Below, one piece after another: positions 17,919 through 25,593 of a stretch of 64,000 nucleotides of DNA. The position numbers and the translations under genes are program-made. Under the pieces are notes generated by a model. It was not told the origin of the DNA, ran no database searches, and worked only from the letters and a program-made list of their open reading frames with translations. This DNA is from Variovorax beijingensis (GTDB lineage: Bacteria > Pseudomonadota > Gammaproteobacteria > Burkholderiales > Burkholderiaceae_C), in contig NZ_RXFQ01000002.1 in NCBI RefSeq assembly GCF_003951285.1, forward strand, positions 310,001 to 374,000, written 5' to 3'. Every line of letters begins with the position of its first letter. Position 1 is the first letter of the stretch.

Positions 17919-19193
17919 CTAGCCGGCGGAGCCCTCGCAGGCCACCTTGTCGGCCGGCCGCGCATGAGCCCGTTCGCTCGCCCGTGCGCTCATCAGCGCC
18001 CAGGCGAACACGCCCACGCCTGCCAGCGCGAGCAGCGCACCGACCCACCCGGTCGAGGTCCAGCCCAGCCCGGCCGCAATGGCCACGCCGCCGAGCCAGG
18101 CGCCCAGCGCATTGGCCATGTTGAAGGCCGAGTGGTTGAGCGCGGCGGCGAGCGTCTGCGCGTCGCCGGCCACGTCCATCAGGCGGATCTGCAGCGCCGG
18201 GCCGATGGCCACGGTGGTGCCGATGAGAAACACGTTGATCGCCGCGGCGACCACGTGGTGCGCCGCGAACGAGAACATCGCGAGCACCAGCGCCGCATAG
18301 ACGAGCAGGCCGCCGATGGTGCGCATCAGCGACTTGTCGGCCAGGCGCGAGCCGACGAGGTTGCCGGTGACCATGCCCAGGCCGAACAGCGCGAGCACGA
18401 AGGGCACGCCGCCCAGCGGCAGGCCGGCCACCTCGATGAGCGTGGGCTTGATGTAGCTGAACACGGCGAACATGCCGCCGAAGCCGATGGCGCCGATGCC
18501 GAGCGTGAACCACACCTGCTTGCGCTTGAGCGCGCCGAGCTCGCGCCAGGGGCTGGCACCCGCGGGCGGGGCGAGGTCGGGGATGTCGCGGCGCAGCAGC
18601 GCCACCGCCACCAGCGCGATGAGGCCGACGAACACGAAGGCGGCGCGCCAGCCGAACAGCTGGCCGAGCCATGCCGCGATCGGCACACCCACCAGCGTGG
18701 CGCCGGTGAGCCCCAGCATCACGAGGCCCACGGCCCGCGCGCGGCGCCCGGGCGGCGCGAGCGTAGCGGCCACCAGTGCGGCCACGCCGAAGTAGGTGCC
18801 GTGCGGCAGTCCGGTCGCAAAGCGCAGCAGGTTGAGCGACATGTAGCCCGGCGCCATCGCGCTCGCGAAGTTGCCGGCGGCAAACACGGCCATGAGCGCG
18901 ATCAGTAGCGCGCGGCGGCGCCAGCCAGCCGCCAGCACCGCGAGCACCGGGGCGCCGATGACCACGCCGAGCGCATAGGCGCTGATGACGTGGCCGGCCT
19001 GCGGAATGCTGACGTCGATGTCTTTGGCCACTTCGGGCAGGAGACCCATGATCACGAACTCGCCGGTGCCGATGGCGAAGCCGCCGACGCCGAGCGCGAG
19101 CACGGCGCGCAGGAAGTTGACGGGCCGTGCGGCGGGGGAAACAACGGAAATGTCGGTGTCCGCGCTGTCCAGCGCGGGTGGGGAGGCGTTCAA
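17919..19193 (-). CDS. MFS transporter, AraJ/NepI-like (DHA1)
   Basis: 424 residues with 12 predicted helices after a 25-residue polar N-terminus. The first helix region VGGFAIGTGEFVIMGLLPEVA and the motif-A-like loop between helices 2 and 3 (AGWRRRALL) place it in the DHA1 efflux group near AraJ, NepI and YdhP. An FGLGMVTGNLVGSRLAD block follows in the second half. The substrate is unknown; sugars, purine nucleosides or drugs are exported by relatives. A short palindrome lies about 50 bp upstream of the start. Confidence 0.88.
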   Translation of the reverse strand: MNASPPALDSADTDISVVSPAARPVNFLRAVLALGVGGFAIGTGEFVIMGLLPEVAKDIDVSIPQAGHVISAYALGVVIGAPVLAVLAAGWRRRALLIALMAVFAAGNFASAMAPGYMSLNLLRFATGLPHGTYFGVAALVAATLAPPGRRARAVGLVMLGLTGATLVGVPIAAWLGQLFGWRAAFVFVGLIALVAVALLRRDIPDLAPPAGASPWRELGALKRKQVWFTLGIGAIGFGGMFAVFSYIKPTLIEVAGLPLGGVPFVLALFGLGMVTGNLVGSRLADKSLMRTIGGLLVYAALVLAMFSFAAHHVVAAAINVFLIGTTVAIGPALQIRLMDVAGDAQTLAAALNHSAFNMANALGAWLGGVAIAAGLGWTSTGWVGALLALAGVGVFAWALMSARASERAHARPADKVACEGSAG

Positions 19194-19244
19194 GGCCAGG
19201 CTCCTGGGAGGGTGCCCGGCGGCGGCGGGCAGAGGCCTGATTTT

Positions 19245-19256
19245 AGGGTAAACCCT
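19245..19256. promoter_or_regulatory. Palindrome upstream of the AraJ-like gene
   Basis: AGGGT-aa-ACCCT, an inverted repeat in a local AT-rich patch about 52 bp before the MFS start. Its position suits a repressor or activator site. No regulator gene is adjacent, and the binding protein is unknown. Confidence 0.3.
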
Positions 19257-19325
19257 GAATTTCTGCCGATACGGTGATGCTGCAGGGCCGATACCGGCAT
19301 GCCGGCCGGCCTCTTCGGCCCCTCG

Positions 19326-20018
19326 TCAGATCGCGACGAGCTGGCGCACGCCCTGCGCTTCCATGTCCTTGCCGAGCCCGCGCGCAATGACCTCGCCGCG
19401 CTCCATCACGAGGTAGTCGTCGGCGAGCTCCTGCGCAAAGTCGTAGTACTGCTCGCACAGCACGATGGCCATGTCGCCGCGGTCGGCCAGCATGCGGATG
19501 ACGCGGCCGATGTCCTTGATGATGCTGGGCTGGATGCCTTCGGTGGGCTCGTCGAGGATCAACAGCTTGGGCTTGGGCGCCAGCGCACGCGCAATGGCAA
19601 GCTGCTGCTGCTGGCCGCCCGAGAGGTCGCCGCCGCGGCGGTTGATCATCTGCTTGAGAACCGGGAACAGGTCGAACAGCTCCGACGGGATGGGGGTGCT
19701 GCCGCTCTTGTAGGCCAGGCCCATGCGCAGGTTTTCCTCGACCGTGAGCCTGGCGAAGATCTCGCGGCCCTGCGGGACGAAGCCGATGCCGGCCCGCGCC
19801 CTTTCATAAGGAGTCGCCTTGTGGATGGGCTTGCCTTCGAGCTCGATGCTGCCGCTCTTGATGGGGACCAGGCCCATCAGCGACTTGAGCAGCGTGGTCT
19901 TGCCCACGCCATTGCGGCCCAGCAGCACCGTGACCTTGCCGAGCGTGGCCTCGAAGCTCACGTCTCGTAGGATGTGGGAGCCGCCGTAGTACTGGTGGAT
20001 ATTTTTTACTGTCAGCAT
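19326..20018 (-). CDS. urtE: Urea ABC transporter ATPase UrtE
   Basis: 230 residues from the ATG at 20018 (MLTVKNIHQYYGGSHIL). An upstream in-frame start lacks family support. Walker A is GRNGVGKTTL, the signature is DLSGGQQQQLAIARAL and Walker B is LLILDEPTEGIQPSIIKDI, whose EGIQP spelling is characteristic of UrtE. It would energise urea uptake with UrtD. It is the last gene of urtABCDE and is separated from urtD by 171 bp containing a palindrome. No urease genes are in the window. Confidence 0.96.
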   Translation of the reverse strand: MLTVKNIHQYYGGSHILRDVSFEATLGKVTVLLGRNGVGKTTLLKSLMGLVPIKSGSIELEGKPIHKATPYERARAGIGFVPQGREIFARLTVEENLRMGLAYKSGSTPIPSELFDLFPVLKQMINRRGGDLSGGQQQQLAIARALAPKPKLLILDEPTEGIQPSIIKDIGRVIRMLADRGDMAIVLCEQYYDFAQELADDYLVMERGEVIARGLGKDMEAQGVRQLVAI

Positions 20019-20106
20019 TTTGTTGGCGCCTTCCTTTGTTCTTGTTGAGGGCACCCGGCATGCGGCGCGGTGGTCGTCGTGCCAAGGCCGTCGGCCCTCA
20101 CCCCTG

Positions 20107-20127
20107 CCCTCTCCCGGAGGGAGAGGG
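20107..20127. repeat. Palindrome between urtD and urtE
   Basis: A perfect 9-bp inverted repeat with a 3-bp loop (CCCTCTCCC-gga-GGGAGAGGG). It would form a strong hairpin in the urt transcript. There is no T-run, so it is more likely an mRNA-stabilising or partial-attenuation element than a full terminator. It resembles the stems at 24136-24160 and 47370-47390. Confidence 0.6.
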
Positions 20128-20189
20128 AGGAAGACAGGGGGCGCACCACCGCTCTGACCACAGCCCCCGTCGCCGAGCCCCGAACAAGA

Positions 20190-21068
20190 TCAGCGCCCAA
20201 GATAAACCTCGATCACCCGTTCATCCGCCTGCACTTCGTCCAGCGTGCCCTGCGCCAGCACCGACCCATCGCACAGCACGGTGACGATCTCCGAAATGGT
20301 GCGGATGAAGCTCATGTCGTGCTCCACCACCATCAGCGAATGCTTGCCCTTGAGCGTGAGAAACAGCTCGGCGGTGCGCGCCGTTTCCTCGTCGGTCATG
20401 CCGGCCACGGGCTCGTCGAGCAGCAGCAGCTTCGGATCCTGCATCAGCAGCATGCCGATCTCCAGCCACTGCTTCTGGCCGTGGCTCAGGTTGCCGGCCA
20501 GGCGCGACACGCTGTCGGCCAGGTGAATGGTCTGCAGCACCTCGGCGAGCCGATCGCTCTGCGCCGAGTCGAGTCTGAACAGCATCGAGGCGCGAACGCC
20601 CTTGTTGGTCTTGAGCGCGAGTTCGAGGTTCTCGAACACCGTGAGATGCTCGAACACCGTCGGCTTCTGGAACTTGCGGCCGATGCCCAGCTGCGCGATG
20701 TCGGCCTCGCGATGGCGCAGCAGGTCGATGGTGCTGCCGAAGAACACCGTGCCCTCGTCGGGCCGCGTCTTGCCGGTGATGATGTCCATCATCGTCGTCT
20801 TGCCCGCGCCGTTCGGCCCGATGATGCAGCGCAGCTCGCCCGGCGCAATGTCGAGCGACAGCTTGTTGATGGCCTTGAAGCCGTCGAAGCTCACGCTCAC
20901 GTCTTCGAGGTAGAGGATGCGGCCATGCGTCACGTCCACTTCGCCCGGCGTTGCAATGCGGCCGAAGTCCGCGGAACGGCCGCCCGATTCGGTGCTGCCG
21001 CCCGCGTAGTGCATGCCCTTGGCGCGGGCGGCGCGCTCGGCGCCGGCTTCCATCAGGTCGGGCGTCAT
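20190..21068 (-). CDS. urtD: Urea ABC transporter ATPase UrtD
   Basis: 292 residues. An N-terminal extension of about 45 residues precedes the nucleotide-binding domain. Walker A is GPNGAGKTTMMDII, the signature LSHGQKQWLEIGMLL and Walker B LLLLDEPVAGMTDEE. Both LSHGQKQWLEIG and the VAGMTDEE spelling are typical of UrtD. The ATG at 21068 overlaps the stop of a 40-residue repeat-encoded frame that itself overlaps the urtC stop, so translation may be coupled through that insert. It pairs with UrtE to drive the UrtBC channel. Confidence 0.96.
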   Translation of the reverse strand: MTPDLMEAGAERAARAKGMHYAGGSTESGGRSADFGRIATPGEVDVTHGRILYLEDVSVSFDGFKAINKLSLDIAPGELRCIIGPNGAGKTTMMDIITGKTRPDEGTVFFGSTIDLLRHREADIAQLGIGRKFQKPTVFEHLTVFENLELALKTNKGVRASMLFRLDSAQSDRLAEVLQTIHLADSVSRLAGNLSHGQKQWLEIGMLLMQDPKLLLLDEPVAGMTDEETARTAELFLTLKGKHSLMVVEHDMSFIRTISEIVTVLCDGSVLAQGTLDEVQADERVIEVYLGR

Positions 21069-21187
21069 TCAGAAACCTCCGCGCTTCGCGCTGCGGTATT
21101 CGCCTTGGGAGCGGCCCGGCGGCTCATTTCAGAAACCTCCGCGCTTCGCGCTGCGGTATTCGCCTTGGGAGCGGCCCGGCGGCTCAT
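21065..21187 (-). CDS. 40-residue frame made of two identical 20-residue repeats
   Basis: ATG at 21187 overlaps the urtC stop (ATGA), and its TGA overlaps the urtD ATG (ATGA). The encoded peptide is two exact copies of a 20-residue unit beginning MSRRAAPKAN and ending ARSAEVSE. No family resembles it, and the DNA belongs to the dispersed repeat family of this window. Whether the peptide is made is unknown. The perfect fit into both overlaps means ribosomes leaving urtC could translate it before urtD. It could equally be passive repeat DNA that happens to be open. Confidence 0.45.
   Translation of the reverse strand: MSRRAAPKANTAARSAEVSEMSRRAAPKANTAARSAEVSE
21068..21187. repeat. Perfect 60-bp tandem duplication
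   Basis: Positions 21068-21127 and 21128-21187 are identical. The unit length is a multiple of three, and on the minus strand each copy begins with ATGAGCCGCC, so copy-number change adds or removes 20 codons without altering the overlaps. The segment CGGGCCGCTCCCAAGG, followed by GCGAATACC, is related to the repeat inside the ZntB-like gene at about 29545-29630. Confidence 0.95.
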
Positions 21188-22407
21188 GCGCGCGCTCCCT
21201 TCACTTCGGCCACCAGCGGCGCGTGCAGCGCCTCCGGCTCCACGCCTTGCGCGGCGGCCATGGCGCGCTGTGCTTCCTTGCGGCCGGCGCTCACGCCGGC
21301 CGGCGCCTTCTCCCTCGACAGCCACTTGCGCACCAGGCCCACGATGCCGTTCGGCAGGAACAGCGTGACAGCAATGAACAAGGCACCCAGGAAGTACAGC
21401 CAGTACTCGGGGTAGGCCACCGTGAGCCAGCTCTTCGCGCCGTTGACGATGAAGGCGCCGATGATCGGCCCGATCAGCGTGGCGCGCCCGCCCACCGCGG
21501 CCCAGATCGCGATCTCGATGGAGTTGGCCGCGCTCATCTCGCCGGGATTGATGATGCCCACCTGCGGCACGTACAGCGCACCGGCCACGCCGCACATCAC
21601 GGCCGAGATGACCCAGATCGTGAGCTTGTAGGGCAGCGGGTTGTAGCCCGAGAACATCACGCGCGTTTCCGCGTCGCGGATGGCCTGCAGCACGCGGCCG
21701 AACTTGCTTGCGATCAGCCACTTCGCGAACAGGAAGAAGCCCAGCAGCGTCAAGCCCGTGAGCGCGAAGAGCGTCATGCGCATTTCCTGCGTGGCGATCG
21801 GAATGCCAAGGATGCGCTTGAAGTCGGTGAAGCCGTTGTTGCCGCCGAAGCCCGTCTCGTTGCGGAAGAACAGCAGCATCGCGGCGAAGGTCATGGCCTG
21901 CGTGATGATCGAAAAATACACGCCCTTGATGCGCGAGCGGAAGGCGAAGAAGCCGAACACGAAGGCAATCAGGCCCGGCACCGCGACGATCAGGATCAGC
22001 GTGGCAATGAAGCTGTCGCTGAAGGTCCAGTGCCAGGGCAGCGTCTTCCAGTCGAGGAACACCATGAAGTCCGGCAGGTCGCTCTTGTAGTTGCCGTCGC
22101 GGCCGATCTGGCGCATCAGGTACATGCCCATCATGTAGCCGCCGAGCGCAAAGAACAGGCCGTGGCCCAGCGAGAGGATGCCGGTGTAGCCCCAGATCAG
22201 GTCCATGGCCAGCGCGCAGATCGCGTAGCACATGATCTTGCCGACCAGCGCCACCGCGTAGTCGCTCATGTGCAGCGGGCTGCCGGCCGGCACCACCATG
22301 TTGAGCACCGGTGCCACCGCGCACACCACGATCAGCGCGACGAAGAAGGCTGTCCAGCCCTTGCCGCCCAACAGCGGCCCTTTCTTTGGAAGAGTCACAG
22401 CGGTCAT
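21184..22407 (-). CDS. urtC: Urea ABC transporter permease UrtC
   Basis: 407 residues with about ten membrane helices of the LivM type. Recognisable blocks include ALAMDLIWGYTGILSLGHG near the N-terminus, RSRIKGVYFSIITQAMTFA and the late EIAIWAAVGGRATLIGPIIGA coupling region. UrtC forms the membrane channel with UrtB. A hydrophilic tail of about 50 residues follows the last helix. The start lies 121 bp downstream of the urtB stop across a dispersed repeat, and the stop overlaps the 40-residue repeat frame. Confidence 0.95.
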   Translation of the reverse strand: MTAVTLPKKGPLLGGKGWTAFFVALIVVCAVAPVLNMVVPAGSPLHMSDYAVALVGKIMCYAICALAMDLIWGYTGILSLGHGLFFALGGYMMGMYLMRQIGRDGNYKSDLPDFMVFLDWKTLPWHWTFSDSFIATLILIVAVPGLIAFVFGFFAFRSRIKGVYFSIITQAMTFAAMLLFFRNETGFGGNNGFTDFKRILGIPIATQEMRMTLFALTGLTLLGFFLFAKWLIASKFGRVLQAIRDAETRVMFSGYNPLPYKLTIWVISAVMCGVAGALYVPQVGIINPGEMSAANSIEIAIWAAVGGRATLIGPIIGAFIVNGAKSWLTVAYPEYWLYFLGALFIAVTLFLPNGIVGLVRKWLSREKAPAGVSAGRKEAQRAMAAAQGVEPEALHAPLVAEVKGARA

Positions 22408-22437
22408 AGCGATGTTGCCTGAAGGCTCTGTGCCAGA

Positions 22438-22510
22438 AACACCGCGGAACCGGCTTCGCCGGGCCGCTGGTGTTGCCCCCTTGAGGGGGTTGGCGAAGCG
22501 ACACGAAGTG
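22438..22510. repeat. Dispersed 73-bp repeat, copy 1 (urtB-urtC gap)
   Basis: This copy is inverted relative to 35837-35909. By my alignment 68 of 73 positions match without gaps. It contains internal palindromes (AACCGGCTTCGCCGGG and CCCCCTTGAGGGGG) and ends in a GACACGAAGTG box that also occurs in the ZntB-gene copy. It lies wholly in the gap between urtB and urtC. Confidence 0.9.
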
Positions 22511-22528
22511 CGCGAAGACTGGGGGTGG

Positions 22529-24115
22529 TCATGCTTCCGCGCTCCGGCCCTTCATCGCGAAGATGCCTTGCGGGCGCTTCTGGATGAAGATGATGATGAA
22601 AACGAGCACCGCGATCTTCGCGAGCACCGCGCCCGCCCAGCCTTCGATGAACTTGTTGAGAATGCCCAGGCCCATGGCCGCATACACCGTGCCCGCGAGC
22701 TGGCCGACGCCGCCCATCACGACCACCATGAAGCTGTCGACGATGTAGCTCTGGCCCAGGTCGGGCCCGACGTTGCCGATCTGGCTCAGCGCACAGCCCG
22801 CAAGGCCCGCGATGCCGGAGCCAAGCGCGAAGGCGTAGGTGTCGATGCGCGCGGTGTTCACGCCCATACAGGAGGCGATCGGCCGGTTCTGCGTGACGCC
22901 GCGCACGAACAGGCCCAGGCGCGTGCGGCCGATGAGCCAGCCCATCGCAAGCAGCACCAGCACCGCGAAGACGATGATGCAGATGCGGTTCCACGGCAGC
23001 GTGACGTTGCTCAGCATGGTGAAGCCGCCGCTCATCCAGCCGGGGTTCTCCACGCCCACGTTCTGCGCGCCGAACAGCGAGCGCACGAGCTGCTGCAGCA
23101 TCAGGCTGATGCCCCAGGTGGCCAGCAGCGTCTCGAGCGGCCGGCCGTAGAGGAAGCGGATCACGCCGCGCTCGAGCACCGCGCCCACCAGCGCCGAACT
23201 CAGGAAGGCCACAGGAATGGCCGCCACCAGGTACCAGCCGAAGGCCGCCTCGGGCATGTAGCGCTGGAAGATGCCCTGCATCACGTAGGTGGCGTAGGCG
23301 CCGATCATCATCAGCTCGCCATGCGCCATGTTGATGACGCCCATCAGGCCGTAGGTGATGGCCAGGCCCAGCGCGGCCAGCAGCAGCACCGAGCCCAGGC
23401 TGATGCCGCTGAACACCGCGTTGATGCGGTCGCCCCACACCAGCGAGCCATCGATGCTGGCAATGGAGGCGACGATGGCGGCCTTGACGTCGGCCTCGGT
23501 CTCGTCGGCAAGGCGCTGGTTGAGCAGCAGCTTGGTGTCGGGGCTCGTGTTGGCGCCGAGCTCCTTGGCCGCGGCAAGCCGCCTGGCCTTGTCGGCGCTG
23601 CCGAGCATGCTGGCGGCGCGCACCAGCTGGAGCTGCGCCTTGATGCCGGGGTTGGTCTCGGCGGCCAGCGCCTTCTCGACCATCGGAACGCGCGACTCGT
23701 CGGGCTCCTTGAAGAGCGCCTGCGCGGCTTCGGCGCGCACCGCGTCGTCCTTGCTCGTGAGCTTGAGCGCGGCCTGCGCCGCATCGAGCGCGCCGCGCAT
23801 GAGGTTGTTGTTGACGACGTCCTCGGCCGTGTCGGGTACCTTCAGCTCGGCGCCGGTCACGGGGTCGTAGCCCTTGTCGTCCTTCATCACGAAGACCTTG
23901 TCTTCGGTGTACTTGACCGCGTCCTCGGTCATGGCCTGGATGAACGCGGCAGTCTTGTCGTCGGCCGTGAGCACGGCCTTGTTGAGCGCAGTGATACGCG
24001 CCTCGGATTCGCCCGAGGCAATGGCGCGGGCTTCGTCGGCGGTCAGCGCGTGGACGGCCGATGCCATGAACAGCATGGCGGCGAGTGCACAGTGAAGGGG
24101 TCGTCGAAGCATCAT
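22529..24115 (-). CDS. urtB: Urea ABC transporter permease UrtB
   Basis: 528 residues from the first ATG of an ATGATG pair (24115). After a signal peptide (about 1-23) comes a roughly 200-residue helical periplasmic region, the extension that distinguishes UrtB from LivH. The membrane part then follows with ISLGSVLLLAALGLAITYGLMGVINMAHGE and QSYIVDSFMVVVMGGVGQLAG. It forms the urea channel with UrtC. The start is 53 bp after the urtA stop, across a strong palindrome. Confidence 0.95.
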   Translation of the reverse strand: MMLRRPLHCALAAMLFMASAVHALTADEARAIASGESEARITALNKAVLTADDKTAAFIQAMTEDAVKYTEDKVFVMKDDKGYDPVTGAELKVPDTAEDVVNNNLMRGALDAAQAALKLTSKDDAVRAEAAQALFKEPDESRVPMVEKALAAETNPGIKAQLQLVRAASMLGSADKARRLAAAKELGANTSPDTKLLLNQRLADETEADVKAAIVASIASIDGSLVWGDRINAVFSGISLGSVLLLAALGLAITYGLMGVINMAHGELMMIGAYATYVMQGIFQRYMPEAAFGWYLVAAIPVAFLSSALVGAVLERGVIRFLYGRPLETLLATWGISLMLQQLVRSLFGAQNVGVENPGWMSGGFTMLSNVTLPWNRICIIVFAVLVLLAMGWLIGRTRLGLFVRGVTQNRPIASCMGVNTARIDTYAFALGSGIAGLAGCALSQIGNVGPDLGQSYIVDSFMVVVMGGVGQLAGTVYAAMGLGILNKFIEGWAGAVLAKIAVLVFIIIFIQKRPQGIFAMKGRSAEA

Positions 24116-24135
24116 GAGAATGGAAGTTGGTATGG

Positions 24136-24160
24136 CTCCCTCCCCTTCCGGGGGAGGGAG
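24136..24160. repeat. Palindrome between urtA and urtB
   Basis: A perfect 10-bp stem with TTCCG loop (CTCCCTCCCC-ttccg-GGGGAGGGAG), 9 bp downstream of the urtA stop. It lacks a T-run. Position and structure fit an mRNA 3'-end protector that raises binding-protein yield above that of the membrane parts. Confidence 0.75.
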
Positions 24161-24168
24161 AAACACGC

Positions 24169-25437
24169 TTACAGCGACTTGCCGGCGGGCTGATCCGGCT
24201 TCTTGTCGTTGCCTTCGATGTACGGGCTCCACGGCTTGGCCTTGACCGGACCCGGCGTCTTCCACACCACGCTGAACTGGCCGTCGGCCTTGATCTCGCC
24301 GATGAACACGCTCTTGTGCAGGTGATGGTTCTTCTCGTCCATCTTCGAGACGATGCCCGAGGGAGCCGTGAAGGTCTGGCCGGCCATGGCCGCGATCACC
24401 TTGTCGGTGTCGGTGCTCTTGGCCTTCTCCACGGCCTGCTTCCACATGTGGATGCCGATCCAGGTGGCTTCCATCGGGTCGTTGGTGAGCGGCTTGTCCT
24501 TGTGGCCGGCGATGTTCTTGGCCTTGGCGTAGTCGCTCCACTGCTTGATGAACGCCGTGTTGGTCGGGTTCTTGATCGACATGAAGTAGTTCCATGCAGC
24601 GAGGTGGCCCACCAGCGGCTTGGTGTCCACGCCGCGCAGTTCTTCCTCGCCCACCGAGAAGGCCACCACCGGCACGTCCTTGGCCTTGAGGCCGGCGTTG
24701 CCGAGTTCCTTGTAGAAGGGCACGTTGGAGTCGCCGTTGATGGTCGAGACCACCGCGGTCTTGCCGCCCGAGGAGAACTTCTTGATGTCGGCGACGATGG
24801 TCTGGTAGTCGCTGTGGCCGAAGGGGGTGTACTTCTCGTCGATGTCGGTGTCCTTCACGCCCTTGCTCTTGAGGTAGGCGCGCAGGATCTTGTTGGTGGT
24901 GCGGGGGTAGACGTAGTCGGTGCCCAGCAGCACCCAGCGCTTGGCGCCGCCGCCTTCCTTGCTCATCAGGTAGTCGACCGCCGGAATGGCCTGCTGGTTG
25001 GGCGCGGCGCCGGTGTAGAACACGTTCTTGCTGAGCTCTTCGCCTTCGTACTGCACAGGGTAGAACAGGAGGCCGTTCATTTCCTCGACCACCGGCAGCA
25101 CCGACTTGCGCGACACCGAGGTCCAGCAGCCGAAGATCACCGAGACCTTGTCCTGGCCGAGCAGCTGCTTGGTCTTTTCAGCGAACAGCGGCCAGTTGGA
25201 AGCCGGATCGACCACCACGGGCTCGAGCTGCTTGCCCAGCACGCCGCCCTTCTTGTTGATGTCGTCGATGGCCATCAGCACGGTGTCTTTCAACACGGTT
25301 TCCGAGATGGCCATCGTGCCCGACAGCGAGTGCAGCACGCCGACCTTGATGGTGTCGGCGGCAAAGGCCGGCGCAGCGGAAATGCTGGCCAGGGCGACGG
25401 CGGCGGTGAGCGCCTTGAGTGTGAAACGACGTTGCAT
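24169..25437 (-). CDS. urtA: Urea ABC transporter substrate-binding protein UrtA
   Basis: 422 residues. The signal peptide (MQRRFTLKALTAAVALASIS) has an RRFTLK stretch compatible with Tat export, followed by an AxA-type cleavage site. The mature part starts ADTIKVGVLHSLSGTMAISE, which is diagnostic for UrtA. FGCWTSVSRKSVLPVVEE and the NQQAIPAVDYLMS block shape the urea-binding cleft of this Leu/Ile/Val-like fold. It is the first gene of urtABCDE with an AGGAGT site just before the ATG. The promoter should lie in 25438-25593; I see no clear NtrC/sigma-54 site. Confidence 0.96.
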   Translation of the reverse strand: MQRRFTLKALTAAVALASISAAPAFAADTIKVGVLHSLSGTMAISETVLKDTVLMAIDDINKKGGVLGKQLEPVVVDPASNWPLFAEKTKQLLGQDKVSVIFGCWTSVSRKSVLPVVEEMNGLLFYPVQYEGEELSKNVFYTGAAPNQQAIPAVDYLMSKEGGGAKRWVLLGTDYVYPRTTNKILRAYLKSKGVKDTDIDEKYTPFGHSDYQTIVADIKKFSSGGKTAVVSTINGDSNVPFYKELGNAGLKAKDVPVVAFSVGEEELRGVDTKPLVGHLAAWNYFMSIKNPTNTAFIKQWSDYAKAKNIAGHKDKPLTNDPMEATWIGIHMWKQAVEKAKSTDTDKVIAAMAGQTFTAPSGIVSKMDEKNHHLHKSVFIGEIKADGQFSVVWKTPGPVKAKPWSPYIEGNDKKPDQPAGKSL

Positions 25438-25593
25438 GTGGACTCCTGCTCCGGGGTGGTTGAAACCTGGTCGCCGGCACGGGCCGGACGATGGAGAGGA
25501 GTCTGCGGATTCGCCCGCCCGCGAGAAATACGCCGGGTGGCGTACACGGAGGTACTCAAGGCGGCGATGGCCGCGACGATCTCCGCGGCGCTT

